Assembly (NCBI GenBank): GCA_016209635.1
Contig: JACQWC010000239.1
Coordinates: 1 to 49,493 of the forward strand
Reading direction: 5' to 3'
Length of the DNA: 49,493 nucleotides
Source of the DNA: Candidatus Rokuibacteriota bacterium
Lineage (GTDB): Bacteria; Methylomirabilota; Methylomirabilia; Rokubacteriales; CSP1-6
The position numbers and the translations under genes were made by a program. The notes under the pieces were generated by a model. It searched no databases and was not told the origin of the DNA. It saw only the letters and a list, made by a program, of their open reading frames with translations. Below are positions 35,286 to 43,962 of the stretch, piece after piece. The stretch's first letter is position 1; each line of letters starts with the position of its first letter.

Positions 35286-35292
35286 CCGCCCG

Positions 35293-36111
35293 ATGGACGA
35301 GCCCCTCCCCGAGTACCGCCTCAAGGCGCGCAACACCGCGGCGAACAGCGAGAACCGGATCCACGACGACGCCGTCGCCCGCCAGTACGGCTTCCGCGGC
35401 GGGCTCGTCCCCGGGGTAACGGTGTACGCGTACCTCACGCGCCCGCTGGTCGAGGCCTTCGGCTCGGCCTGGCTCGAGCGCGGCACGGCGCAGGTGAAGT
35501 TCGTCCGGCCCGTGCTGGAGGGCGAGGAGGTCCATATCACAGGCGCCGTCACCGCGCGGGACGCGCGCGGCGTCACGGCCACGCTGACGGCGACCACCGC
35601 CGACAGCGGCGAATGCGCCGTCCTCGCCGCGACGGTGCCGGCCGGCACGCCCGCGCCGGTGAACCTCGCGATGTACGCGACGGCGCCGCTCCCGGCCGAG
35701 CGGCCGCCGGTGAGCCGCGAGCACCTCTACGGGCTCGCGGCGCTCGGCACGCCCGTCGCCCTCTGGGACGAGGCGCGCGCCGCGGAGTACCTCGACGCCG
35801 TCGATGACGGGCTCCCGCTCTATCGCGGCGCGCGGGGCCTCATTCACCCGGCCTTCTTCCTCGACCAGGCCAACCGCGCGCTCGATCGGAACGTGCGGCT
35901 CGGCCCCTGGATCCACGCGGAGAGCCGGGTGCGCCATCTGGGCGCCGCGCGCGTCGGCGAGACGCTGGCCACGCGCGGCCGCGTGCGCTCGCTCTGGGAG
36001 AAGAAGGGCCGCGAGCTGGTCGAGCTGGACCTCGTGATCGTGGCGGGGGCCCGCCCGGCGGCTCACGTCCTCCACACCGCGATCTACCGCCTCCCGGCGC
36101 CGCCGGCCTGA
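35293..36111 (+). CDS. double hot-dog MaoC-like acyl-CoA dehydratase
   Basis: A 272-residue two-domain hot-dog protein. The N-terminal half includes NSENRIHDDAVARQYGFRGG followed by LVPGVTVYAYLTRPLVEAFG, and the C-terminal half GLIHPAFFLDQANRALDRNV and ESRVRHLGAARVGETL, like MaoC/FAS1-type hydratases. The typical D-x-N-P-x-H catalytic motif is not clear in either half, so it could instead be a thioesterase or binding protein. It is transcribed from a leaderless promoter and followed after 2 bases by the NfeD gene. Confidence 0.7.
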   Translation: MDEPLPEYRLKARNTAANSENRIHDDAVARQYGFRGGLVPGVTVYAYLTRPLVEAFGSAWLERGTAQVKFVRPVLEGEEVHITGAVTARDARGVTATLTATTADSGECAVLAATVPAGTPAPVNLAMYATAPLPAERPPVSREHLYGLAALGTPVALWDEARAAEYLDAVDDGLPLYRGARGLIHPAFFLDQANRALDRNVRLGPWIHAESRVRHLGAARVGETLATRGRVRSLWEKKGRELVELDLVIVAGARPAAHVLHTAIYRLPAPPA

Positions 36112-36113
36112 CG

Positions 36114-36545
36114 ATGGCCTGGTGGCTCTGGATCCTGATGGGCCTGGCGCTCCTCGGCCTCGAGATGGCCACGCCGGGCGGCTTCTACCTCCTCTTCTTC
36201 GGCGTGGGCGCGCTGGTCGTCGGGGCGACGGTCGGCGTCGAGGTCGGCGGTCCCGTCTGGGTTCAGTGGCTCCTCTTCTCGGCGGTGTCGGTGGTCTCGC
36301 TGCTCCTCTTCCGCGGCCCGCTCCTCGCGCGGCTCAAGGGCCGGGAGCGGGACGTCGCCATGGACACCCTCGAGGGCGAGGTCGCGACGCTCATGGACGA
36401 TCTCTCGCCGGGCGCGGTCGGGAAGGCAGAGCTGCGAGGCACCACGTGGACGGCGCAGAACGGGGACGACCGGCCGCTCTCCCGCGGGCAGCGCTGCCGC
36501 GTGGCGCGGGTCGAGGGCCTCACGCTCTGGGTTCGAGCCGAGTAG
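36114..36545 (+). CDS. NfeD-family membrane protein
   Basis: A 143-residue protein. Three to four hydrophobic segments occupy residues 1-70 (MAWWLWILMGLALLGLEMAT first), and a C-terminal OB-fold beta domain (AELRGTTWTAQNGDD, GQRCRVARVEGLTLWVR) follows. NfeD proteins pair with SPFH/stomatin partners, and here the next gene encodes one 16 bases downstream. The pair organises membrane microdomains or membrane-protein quality control. Confidence 0.87.
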   Translation: MAWWLWILMGLALLGLEMATPGGFYLLFFGVGALVVGATVGVEVGGPVWVQWLLFSAVSVVSLLLFRGPLLARLKGRERDVAMDTLEGEVATLMDDLSPGAVGKAELRGTTWTAQNGDDRPLSRGQRCRVARVEGLTLWVRAE

Positions 36546-36561
36546 CGGGAAGGAGCGCGCC

Positions 36562-37560
36562 ATGACCGAAGCGATGGTCGTCGTCCTCGTGCTCGCGGTC
36601 CTCGTCATCGTGGTGGTCGCGAAGACCGCCGTCGTGGTCCCCCAGCAGAGCGCCTTCGTGGTCGAGCGCCTGGGCAAGTACCGCGCGACCCTCTCCGCCG
36701 GCTTCCACATGCTCCTGCCGTTCGTCGACGCGATCCGGTACCGGCACTCGCTCAAGGAGACGGCCGTCGACATTCCCGAGCAGATCTGCATCACCCGTGA
36801 CAACGTCCAGGTCCACGTCGACGGGGTGCTCTACCTCAAGGTCCTCAACCCCGAGCGCGCCTCCTACGGCGCGGCGGACTACCTCTTCGCGATCACCCAG
36901 CTCGCGCAGACGACCCTCCGGAGCGAGGTCGGGAAGATCGATCTCGACCGCACGTTCGAGGAGCGGACCCACATCAACACCCAGGTGGTCAACGAGCTGG
37001 ACAAGGCCTCCGAGCCCTGGGGCATCAAGGTCCTCCGGTACGAGATCAAGAACATCAGCCCGCCGAAGGACGTCCTCGCCGCCATGGAAAAGCAGATGCG
37101 GGCGGAGCGGGAGAAGCGGGCCGTGATCCTCACCTCCGAGGGCGAGCGCGACGCGGCGATCAACACGGCCGAGGGCCAGAAGCAGCAGGTCATCAAGGCG
37201 TCGGAGGCCAGGAAGCAGCAGCAGATCAACGAGGCCGAGGGGGCGGCGGCGGCCATCCTCGCCATCGCGAGCGCCACCTCCGAGGGGATCCGCAGGGTGG
37301 CCGAGTCGATCCAGGTCGGGGGCGGCTACGAGGCGGTCCAGCTCCGCGTGGCCGAGCAGTACATCACCAAGTTCGGCGAGCTGGCGAACGCGAGCGACAC
37401 GACGATGATCGTGCCGGCGGGCGTCGCCGATGTCGCCGGGATGATCGCCACCGCGATGAACGTCATCTCCCGCCGGGAGCCACCGGCCGGGTCGGCGCCG
37501 GCCCCGGCGTCGCCGCCGCCACCGCCCGAGCCGCGCCCCTCGCCGTTCACCCGGCCGTAG
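36562..37560 (+). CDS. SPFH/band 7 (stomatin-like) protein
   Basis: A 332-residue protein. Residues 1-25 form a membrane anchor, then the band 7 domain: VPQQSAFVVERLGKYRATLS, FVDAIRYRHSLKETAVDIPE and the conserved ITRDNVQVHVDGVLYLKVL. A coiled-coil segment rich in Glu/Ala/Lys/Gln (about residues 175-240) drives oligomerisation. The C-terminal 20 residues are Pro-rich. It is the typical partner of NfeD just upstream. Confidence 0.9.
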   Translation: MTEAMVVVLVLAVLVIVVVAKTAVVVPQQSAFVVERLGKYRATLSAGFHMLLPFVDAIRYRHSLKETAVDIPEQICITRDNVQVHVDGVLYLKVLNPERASYGAADYLFAITQLAQTTLRSEVGKIDLDRTFEERTHINTQVVNELDKASEPWGIKVLRYEIKNISPPKDVLAAMEKQMRAEREKRAVILTSEGERDAAINTAEGQKQQVIKASEARKQQQINEAEGAAAAILAIASATSEGIRRVAESIQVGGGYEAVQLRVAEQYITKFGELANASDTTMIVPAGVADVAGMIATAMNVISRREPPAGSAPAPASPPPPPEPRPSPFTRP

Positions 37561-37596
37561 GGGGCGCTGGCCGAGAATCCCGTCGCGCGCGGCGCG

Positions 37597-37625
37597 TTGA
37601 TTCGACCGAGGCCGCGTGTTAGAAA
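37597..37625 (+). promoter_or_regulatory. candidate promoter for the acyl-CoA dehydrogenase cluster
   Basis: TTGATT (37597-37602), a 17-base spacer and TAGAAA (37620-37625), followed by GAGGAGG and the ATG at 37651. Unlike the leaderless promoters, this one leaves room for a ribosome-binding site. Confidence 0.45.
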
Positions 37626-37650
37626 CGGGCATCCGTCCGAGGAGGCGCGC

Positions 37651-38862
37651 ATGGACCTGAACTACTCGCCCGACGACCTCGCGTTCCGCGATCGAACGCG
37701 GCGCTGGCTCGAGGCCAACGTGCCGCGGCGGGAGCTCAAGACCCTCGACGAGCGCCGGGAGTGGCACCGGAAGCTCTATGACGCCGGCCTGATCGGCATG
37801 GGCTGGCCCCGGGAGTACGGCGGTCAGGGCGCCGCGCCGATGGCCCAGGCGATCGCGGCCGACGAGATGGCCCGCATCAACGCCCCCTCGCCGATCAACT
37901 CCCTCGGCATCTCGATCGTCGGGCCGACCATCATCGTCCACGGCACCGAGGCGCAAAAGCAGCGTTACCTCAAGAAGATCCTGCTGGCCGAGGAGCTGTG
38001 GTGCCAGCTCTACTCTGAGCCGAACGCGGGCTCCGACCTCGCGAGCCTCCGCACGAGCGCCGAGGACCGCGGCGATCACTTCATCGTCAACGGCCAGAAG
38101 ATCTGGACCAGCGGCGGCGCGATCGCCGACTGGGGGCTCCTCCTCGCCCGCACCGACCCGAAGGCGCCCAAGCACAAGGGAATCTCCTGCTTCCTCCTCG
38201 ACATGCGCCAGCCCGGCGTCGAGGTGCGGCCGCTCAAGCAGATCACGGGGAGCGCCGAGTTCTCCGAGGTGTTCATGACCAGCGCCCGCGCCGAGAAGGC
38301 CGACGCGATCGGCCGGCTGGGCCAGGGCTGGGAGATCGCGCAGACGACGCTCTCGTACGAGCGCGGCGGGAACTCGCTCGCGCGGGTCACCCGGTACGCC
38401 GGCGCGTTCACCCAGCTCCTCCGGGCGGCGCGGGCGCTCAAGCGCGGCGGCCGCCCCCTCCTCGAGGACCCGCTGGTGCGGTCCCGGATCGGCCGCATCT
38501 ACGCGGAGCTCGAGGTGCAGCGGTACGCCGCCCTCCGCATCCTCTCGGCGCTCCAGAAGGGCGAGTCGCCGGGCGCGGCCTCGTCGATCACGAAGCTCTC
38601 GTACAGCGAGTTCGAGAAGCGTTACTTCGAGCTGGCCGAGGAGATCCTGGGGCCTTTCGGCCAGGTCACGGCGGGCGGGCCCGAGGAGATGAACCTCGAC
38701 GTGGACTCCTCGAGCGGCGTGCGCGGCAGCTGGGCCTACGCGTTCCTCTGGTCCCGCGCCGGCACGATCTACTCGGGCTCGTCGGAGATCCAGAAGAACG
38801 TCATCGGCGAGCGGGTGCTCGGCCTCCCGAAAGAGGCGCGCGCCGACCGCGCGCGAGCGTAG
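37651..38862 (+). CDS. acyl-CoA dehydrogenase
   Basis: A 403-residue FAD enzyme with the full three-domain layout: the helical N-domain (MDLNYSPDDLAFRDRTRRWL), the beta middle domain (WCQLYSEPNAGSDLASLRTS, GQKIWTSGGAIADWGLLLAR) and the C-domain ending IYSGSSEIQKNVIGERVLGL. The ATG at 37651 is backed by GAGGAGG. It is followed by a second dehydrogenase, which fits the pairs seen in steroid/bile-acid and medium-chain degradation where two subunits form one heterotetramer. The substrate is unknown. Confidence 0.9.
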   Translation: MDLNYSPDDLAFRDRTRRWLEANVPRRELKTLDERREWHRKLYDAGLIGMGWPREYGGQGAAPMAQAIAADEMARINAPSPINSLGISIVGPTIIVHGTEAQKQRYLKKILLAEELWCQLYSEPNAGSDLASLRTSAEDRGDHFIVNGQKIWTSGGAIADWGLLLARTDPKAPKHKGISCFLLDMRQPGVEVRPLKQITGSAEFSEVFMTSARAEKADAIGRLGQGWEIAQTTLSYERGGNSLARVTRYAGAFTQLLRAARALKRGGRPLLEDPLVRSRIGRIYAELEVQRYAALRILSALQKGESPGAASSITKLSYSEFEKRYFELAEEILGPFGQVTAGGPEEMNLDVDSSSGVRGSWAYAFLWSRAGTIYSGSSEIQKNVIGERVLGLPKEARADRARA

Positions 38863-38871
38863 GAGACGACC

Positions 38872-39990
38872 GTGGACTTCTCCTTCAGCCCGGACCAGCA
38901 GCTTCTCAGGAACTCGGCGCGCGCCTTCCTCGACGAGCACTGCCCGCCGGCGCTCGTGCGCTCGCTGATCGACGACCCGCGGGGCGAGAGCGACGGGCTC
39001 TGGAAGGAGATGGCGCAGCTCGGCTGGCTCGGCCTGTCCCTGCCCGAGGAGGCGGGCGGGAGCGCGCTCGGGATGGTCGAGACCGCGATCCTCCTCGAGG
39101 AGCTGGGGCGCGCCGCCTGCCCCGGGCCCTACTTCCCCACGGTCCTCGCGGCCACGGCGATCGCCGAGGTCGGGAGCGCGGCGCAGCGGACGGCGTGGCT
39201 GCCGGCGATCGCGGCCGGCAGCGCCCGCGCGACGGTCGCGTTCCTGGACGCGGAGCTGGACTGGGACCCGGGGGAGACGACGACGCGCGAGGAGCGGAGG
39301 GCCGGCGGCTTCACGCTGACGGGCGTGAAGCACTTCGTGCCGTGGGCGCACGTCGCCGACGTCCTCCTGGTGCCCGCGCGGGCGCGCGAGGGCCTCGCGC
39401 TCTTCCTCCTGACCCCGTCCGCGCCCGGGCTCAAGCTCTCGCCGGTCGAGGGCATCGATCCCGGGGCGCGCTGGAGCACGCTCCGGCTCGACGGGGCCTC
39501 CCTCCCGGCCGGCGCGCTCCTCGGCGAGCCGGGCGAGGCGGGGCCCGTCCTGGCAGCGCTCCTGCGCCGCGCCGCCGTCGGCGCCGCCGCCGAGATGCTC
39601 GGCGCGGCCCGGCGCTGCCTCGACATGTCGGTCGCGTACGCGAAGGTGCGCGAGCAGTTCGGCCAGCCGATCGGGTCCTTCCAGGCGATCCGCCACAAGT
39701 GCGCCGAGATGCTCCTCGAGGTCGAGAACTCGCACGCCGCGACCTACTACGCGGCCTGGGCGCTCGACGCCGGCGCCGAGGACGCGGACCTCGCCCCCTC
39801 CGTGGCGAAGGCCTACGTGAGCGAGGCGGCGCGCAAGGTCTGCGGCGAGGCGATCCAGGTGCACGGCGGGATCGGGTTCACGTGGGAATACGACCTGCAC
39901 CTCTACTTCAAGCGCGCGAAGGCGCTCGAGCCGATGTTCGGGGACGCCGACTACCACCGCGAGCTGATCACCCGCCGGGTCGCCCAGTAG
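38872..39990 (+). CDS. acyl-CoA dehydrogenase, second subunit-like
   Basis: A 372-residue acyl-CoA dehydrogenase family member with a GTG start 9 bases after the previous stop. The N-domain begins MDFSFSPDQQLLRNSARAFL. The C-domain carries IQVHGGIGFTWEYDLHLYFK, which includes the loop bearing the catalytic Glu in many members. Middle-domain motifs are weaker than in the first subunit. The tandem arrangement suggests an alpha2beta2 enzyme with the preceding protein. Confidence 0.88.
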   Translation: MDFSFSPDQQLLRNSARAFLDEHCPPALVRSLIDDPRGESDGLWKEMAQLGWLGLSLPEEAGGSALGMVETAILLEELGRAACPGPYFPTVLAATAIAEVGSAAQRTAWLPAIAAGSARATVAFLDAELDWDPGETTTREERRAGGFTLTGVKHFVPWAHVADVLLVPARAREGLALFLLTPSAPGLKLSPVEGIDPGARWSTLRLDGASLPAGALLGEPGEAGPVLAALLRRAAVGAAAEMLGAARRCLDMSVAYAKVREQFGQPIGSFQAIRHKCAEMLLEVENSHAATYYAAWALDAGAEDADLAPSVAKAYVSEAARKVCGEAIQVHGGIGFTWEYDLHLYFKRAKALEPMFGDADYHRELITRRVAQ

Positions 39991-39993
39991 CGA

Positions 39994-41211
39994 GTGGAGC
40001 CTCTCGCCGGGATCCGGGTCGTCGACCTGACGAGCTACATCGCGGGCTCGTACGCCGCGATGATGCTCGCCGACCTCGGCGCGCGGGTCGACAAGGTCGA
40101 GTCGCTCGAGGGCGACTCGTTCCGCGAGCTGCCGGGATTCCACGGCTGGAACCGCGGCAAGCGGTCGATCGCGGTGAATCTGAAAGCGCCCGAGGGCCGC
40201 GCGATCGTCGAGCGGCTGGCCGCCCGGGGCGACGTCGTCATGGAGAACATGCGCCCGGGCGTCGCGGACCGCCTCGGCGTCGGCGAGGCCCGCCTCCGCG
40301 GGCTCAATCCCCGACTGATCTACTGCTCGATCACCGCGTTCGGCTCGACCGGCCCCTACGCCGACCGGCCAGGGTTCGACCCGCTGCTGCAGGCGCTGGC
40401 CGGGGTCATGACCCTGCAGGGCTTCGGCGGGCCGCCCCAGTACGTGCGCATCGCGATCACCGATTACTACGCCGCGGCGCTCGGCACCCAGGCGGTCCTG
40501 GCGGCGCTCTTCGCGCGCGAGCGCACGGGGCAGGGCCAGCGCGTCGAGACCTCGCTCCTCCAGGCGGCGCTCGCGCTCCAGTCCGGCAACGTCGTGGACT
40601 ACGCCGGCAAGCAGTCGACCTTCCGCGATAACCCGACCTACCGGCTCTACCAGGCGAGCGACGGCGAGTGGCTCTTCCTCGCGTGCGGCAACCAGACCTT
40701 CTGGGTCAAGCTCTGCACGGCGCTCCGCCTCGAGCGCCTCGCCGATGATCCACGGTTCGCGTCCTGGCTCCTCCGGCTCGACAACCGCGAGGCCCTCCTG
40801 CCACTTCTCGAGGAGACCTTCCGGGCGAAGCCCCGGAGCCACTGGCTCGACGTCCTCGCCGCGCACGACATCCCGGCCGCGCCCGTGCAACCGCTCGCCG
40901 AGTTCATGGACGACCCCGCCGTGCGCCACCACGCCATGGTCCGCGAGTACGACCATCCGGACGTCGGGCGGCTCCGGCTGATGGGCCAGCCGCTCGGCTT
41001 CTCCGCGACGCCAGCCCGCGATCCCGGCCCGCCGCCCGCCCTCGGCCAGCACACGGGCGAGGTGCTGCGCGAGCTGGGCTGGGACGACGCGGCGATCGCC
41101 GACCTCGAGGCGCGGGCGGTGGTCAGGCGCCCGGGGGCGGGGGCTCCCGGCGCTCCAGGAACCCCACTTCCGCGCCGGCAGCCCCCGCCCCCGGCACCGG
41201 ACCGCCGATGA
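39994..41211 (+). CDS. CoA transferase family III (CaiB/BaiF-like)
   Basis: A 405-residue protein. Family landmarks are GIRVVDLTSYIAGSYAAMML, LGARVDKVE, FHGWNRGKRSIAVNLKAPEG and the catalytic Asp region GFDPLLQALAGVMTLQG. Family III enzymes move CoA between acids without ATP. The GTG at 39994 lies 3 bases after the dehydrogenase stop. The last 30 residues are a Pro/Ala/Gly-rich extension not needed for the fold. It probably loads CoA onto the acid then used by the dehydrogenases and hydratase. Confidence 0.9.
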   Translation: MEPLAGIRVVDLTSYIAGSYAAMMLADLGARVDKVESLEGDSFRELPGFHGWNRGKRSIAVNLKAPEGRAIVERLAARGDVVMENMRPGVADRLGVGEARLRGLNPRLIYCSITAFGSTGPYADRPGFDPLLQALAGVMTLQGFGGPPQYVRIAITDYYAAALGTQAVLAALFARERTGQGQRVETSLLQAALALQSGNVVDYAGKQSTFRDNPTYRLYQASDGEWLFLACGNQTFWVKLCTALRLERLADDPRFASWLLRLDNREALLPLLEETFRAKPRSHWLDVLAAHDIPAAPVQPLAEFMDDPAVRHHAMVREYDHPDVGRLRLMGQPLGFSATPARDPGPPPALGQHTGEVLRELGWDDAAIADLEARAVVRRPGAGAPGAPGTPLPRRQPPPPAPDRR

Positions 41212-41990
41212 CGTACGAGACCATCCGTCTCCACACCGCCGGGGGCGTCGCGAGCGTGACGCTCGACCGCCCGGACGTGCTCAACGCCATGAACGACCGG
41301 ATGCGCGCCGAGCTGACGCGCTGCTTCGGCGAGCTGGCGAGCGAGGACGACGTCCGCGTGATCGTCGTCACGGGCGCGGGCGAGCGCGCGTTCTCCGCGG
41401 GCGCGGACATCCGGGAGTTCGTGGAGCCCGAGCCGCCCGTCCGCTTCCGCGAGCAGCGCCGGCGCCTCGACTTCCGTGGAGCGATGGACCGCTGCCCGCA
41501 GCCGCTCATCGCCGCGATCCGGGGCTATGCGTTCGGTGGCGGCCTCGAGCTGGCGCTCGCCTGCGACATCCGCCTGGCGGGCGACGACGCCCGGCTCGGC
41601 CTCACCGAGATCGATCTCGGGATCATCCCGGGCGGCGGCGGCACGCAGCGTCTCCCCCGCCTGGTCGGCCGCGGCAAGGCGCTCGAGATGATCCTGACCG
41701 GCGCGCGCATCGACGCGCGCGAGGCGCTCCGGATCGGGCTCGTCGAGCGCGTGGTCCCCGCCGCAGAAGTCCTGTCCTCCGCGCTCGAGCTGGCGAAGGC
41801 GCTCGCCGCGAAGGCGCCGGTCGCGCTGCGGTACGCGAAGGAGGCCGTCATGAAGGGGCTCGGACTGCCGCTCGAGGACGGGCTCCGCCTCGAGCACGAT
41901 CTCGCCACGCTCCTCCGCACGACCCAGGACCGCGTGGAGGGCGCCAGGGCGTTCCTCGAGAAGCGGAAGCCCCGCTTCACCGGTACCTAA
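41208..41990 (+). CDS. enoyl-CoA hydratase/isomerase
   Basis: A 260-residue crotonase-fold enzyme. The oxyanion-hole segments are AFSAGADIREF and GYAFGGGLELALACDIRLAG, and both catalytic Glu are visible (GGGLELAL and LTEIDLGIIPGGGGTQRLPR). It overlaps the CoA transferase by ATGA and completes a beta-oxidation-like set with the two dehydrogenases. Confidence 0.92.
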   Translation: MTYETIRLHTAGGVASVTLDRPDVLNAMNDRMRAELTRCFGELASEDDVRVIVVTGAGERAFSAGADIREFVEPEPPVRFREQRRRLDFRGAMDRCPQPLIAAIRGYAFGGGLELALACDIRLAGDDARLGLTEIDLGIIPGGGGTQRLPRLVGRGKALEMILTGARIDAREALRIGLVERVVPAAEVLSSALELAKALAAKAPVALRYAKEAVMKGLGLPLEDGLRLEHDLATLLRTTQDRVEGARAFLEKRKPRFTGT

Positions 41991-42995
41991 GTGCCGTTCG
42001 CGTACTACGCGCGCCTGACGCGCGCCCAGCAGGCGATCTACCGGAAGAGCGACGCGATCGTCGAGATCCGACTCCCGAACCCGGCGGCGCTCCATCCCCT
42101 GGTCGCGGCGCTCGAGGCGGCGCTCAAGTCGGAAGATCGCCCCTCGACCCAGCGAGCGACCGACGCGCTGATCCGGGCGCTCTGCGCCGCGATGGAGTTG
42201 CCCACCGTGCGCGTGGAGGTGCTCGCGGCGCGTCCCCACGCGCGCTGGGGCGAGCTGCACGGCCTCTACACGAACGACCGCGGCAAGCCGATCACGATCC
42301 AGCTCTGGATGCGGACGGCCAAGCAGAAGCGCGTGGTCGCGTTCCGGACCTATCTCCGGACGCTCCTGCACGAGGTCGGCCACCACATCGACTACACGCG
42401 CCTCCGGCTCAGGGACTCGCTCCACACGGACGGCTTCTACAAGCGGGAATCGAGCCTGTTCCACCAGCTCGTCCCGGAAAGGACACCACCGATGCCGACG
42501 ATAGAGGACGTCGCCAAGCAACCCCTCGATCAGCGCCTCGCGCGGATGGCGCGGACGCCCGGCGATCTTGCCGCCGCGATCCGCGGCCAGAGCGAGGCGG
42601 CGCTCGGGCGCCGGCCGGACGCGAAGAACTGGGCGGCCACGGAAGTGATCTGCCACCTGCGCGACACCGAGGAGTTCTTCAACATACGCTTTGCCACGAT
42701 GCTGGCGATGGACGATCCGAAGTTCGTCGCCATCGACGGCACCAACATGCCCGACCGCTGGGCCGAGGATCGCCAGTACCTCCGGAACGACGCGGCGGCG
42801 GCGCTCGCCGCCTTCGGGAAGCGGCGCGAGGAGTCGCTGGCCTTCCTCCGGAAGCTCACGCCCGCCGAGTGGCAGCGGGCCGGGATCCACGTCACCCGTG
42901 GCCGCATGACCTTCGGCGACTTCGTCGCGCTCATGGCGTGGCACGACGACAACCACCTCGACCAGCTCACGCGCGCCCTCGACGGCCGCGCCTAG
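41991..42995 (+). CDS. HExxH metalloprotease-like domain fused to a DinB-like domain
   Basis: A 334-residue protein with a GTG start directly after the hydratase stop. Residues 1-165 carry a zinc-peptidase-like motif HEVGHHIDYTRL with Tyr/Phe-rich surroundings (residues about 125-140). Residues 170-334 form a four-helix DinB/YfiT-like domain (RTPGDLAAAIRGQSEAALGR, EVICHLRDTEEFFNIRFATM, WHDDNHLDQLTRAL), with the His triad used for metal binding. An internal ATG in PPMPTIEDV after AAAGGAC could mark a second start, so the halves may once have been separate genes. Function unknown. Confidence 0.7.
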   Translation: MPFAYYARLTRAQQAIYRKSDAIVEIRLPNPAALHPLVAALEAALKSEDRPSTQRATDALIRALCAAMELPTVRVEVLAARPHARWGELHGLYTNDRGKPITIQLWMRTAKQKRVVAFRTYLRTLLHEVGHHIDYTRLRLRDSLHTDGFYKRESSLFHQLVPERTPPMPTIEDVAKQPLDQRLARMARTPGDLAAAIRGQSEAALGRRPDAKNWAATEVICHLRDTEEFFNIRFATMLAMDDPKFVAIDGTNMPDRWAEDRQYLRNDAAAALAAFGKRREESLAFLRKLTPAEWQRAGIHVTRGRMTFGDFVALMAWHDDNHLDQLTRALDGRA

Positions 42996-42997
42996 CA

Positions 42998-43024
42998 CGC
43001 CCGGCCGAAGGAGTCGGCCCGGCG
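42998..43024. terminator. bidirectional hairpin terminator candidate
   Basis: Arms of 11 bases (42998-43008 and 43014-43024) pair with one mismatch around the loop AGGAG. The hairpin lies exactly between two convergent stops (42995 plus and 43025 minus). It has no U-tract. Confidence 0.55.
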
Positions 43025-43957
43025 TCAGCGGAAGGCGGGAGCGATCTCGCCGATGAACCGGTCGAGCAGCGGCTCGACGGGCTCCCGGAGGAACATCGTC
43101 GTGATCCACACCATGTCGACGCCGGCGTCCCGAACCCTGGAGAGCTTCTCGCGGACCTCGGCGTCCGTGCCGGCGAGGACCGCGTCGCGGGCCGCCTCCT
43201 CGCTCGCCCCGAAGCGGCGCCGGAACGCGCCCTCGAGCTTCGCGACCTCGCCGCGGTCGTCCGTCAGGAGGAGAGCCATGTTGGCCGAGCGCCTGACGGC
43301 CCGGGGATCCCGGCCAGCCGCCGCGCAGTGCTCGTCGAGGATCCTGCCCTTCCGCGCGAGGGTCTCGGGGCCGCCCCACGCGTTCCAGTGGTCGGCATGT
43401 CTGGCGGCGATCCGGAGCGTCACCCTCTCGCCGCCGCCGCCGATCATCAGCTCCGGGTGCGGCTGCTGGACGGGCTTCGGCATGAGGGGCGCGTCCTCCA
43501 GCCGGTAGAAGCGGCCCTTGAAGGTGCTCGTCGGCTGCGTCCAGAGCATCTTCAAGACCTGACAGGCCTCGTCGAGCCGCGCGAGCCGCTCGCCCACCGT
43601 GGGGAAGGGGATGCCGTACGCCTCGTGCTCGTTCTGCTGCCATGCGGCGCCCAGCCCACAGATGAGCCGGCCCCCCGCGATGACATCCACGGTCGCGGCC
43701 ATCTTCGCCACCACGGCGGGGTGCCGGTAGGTGTTGCCGAGGACGATCGTGCCGACGCGCATCCGCGGGACGAGCGCGGCCAGCGCCGCGAGCGTGCTCC
43801 AGCACTCGAGCGTGTCCCCCACGCGCTCGGGCGTGTTCGGCATGAAGTGGTCGGTGACGCAGGCCGCGTCCCAGCCCGTCGCCGCCAGATGCCGCCACAG
43901 GCCCAGCACGCGGTCCCAGGTGGTCTGGGTGAGGCTCTGGAAGATTCCGAATCGCAT
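43025..43957 (-). CDS. LLM-class F420-dependent oxidoreductase
   Basis: A 310-residue luciferase-like protein. Typical parts are MRFGIFQSLTQTTWDRVLGL, GWDAACVTDHFMP, MRVGTIVLGNTYRHPAVVAK, VIAGGRLICGLGAAWQQNEH and LMIGGGGERVTLRIAARHAD. This set (VTDHF, LGAAWQxxEH) marks the F420-dependent subgroup. Its ATG lies 5 bases after the stop of the K+ channel gene, so they form an operon on the minus strand. The substrate is unknown. Confidence 0.83.
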   Translation of the reverse strand: MRFGIFQSLTQTTWDRVLGLWRHLAATGWDAACVTDHFMPNTPERVGDTLECWSTLAALAALVPRMRVGTIVLGNTYRHPAVVAKMAATVDVIAGGRLICGLGAAWQQNEHEAYGIPFPTVGERLARLDEACQVLKMLWTQPTSTFKGRFYRLEDAPLMPKPVQQPHPELMIGGGGERVTLRIAARHADHWNAWGGPETLARKGRILDEHCAAAGRDPRAVRRSANMALLLTDDRGEVAKLEGAFRRRFGASEEAARDAVLAGTDAEVREKLSRVRDAGVDMVWITTMFLREPVEPLLDRFIGEIAPAFR

Positions 43958-43962
43958 CGGCG

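Noticed and set aside
36520-41052. A 1510-codon open frame on the minus strand
   Set aside because: It is antisense to SPFH, two acyl-CoA dehydrogenases and a CoA transferase with full motifs; its own sequence is Arg/Glu/Gly-rich and without domains, as expected of high-GC shadow frames.
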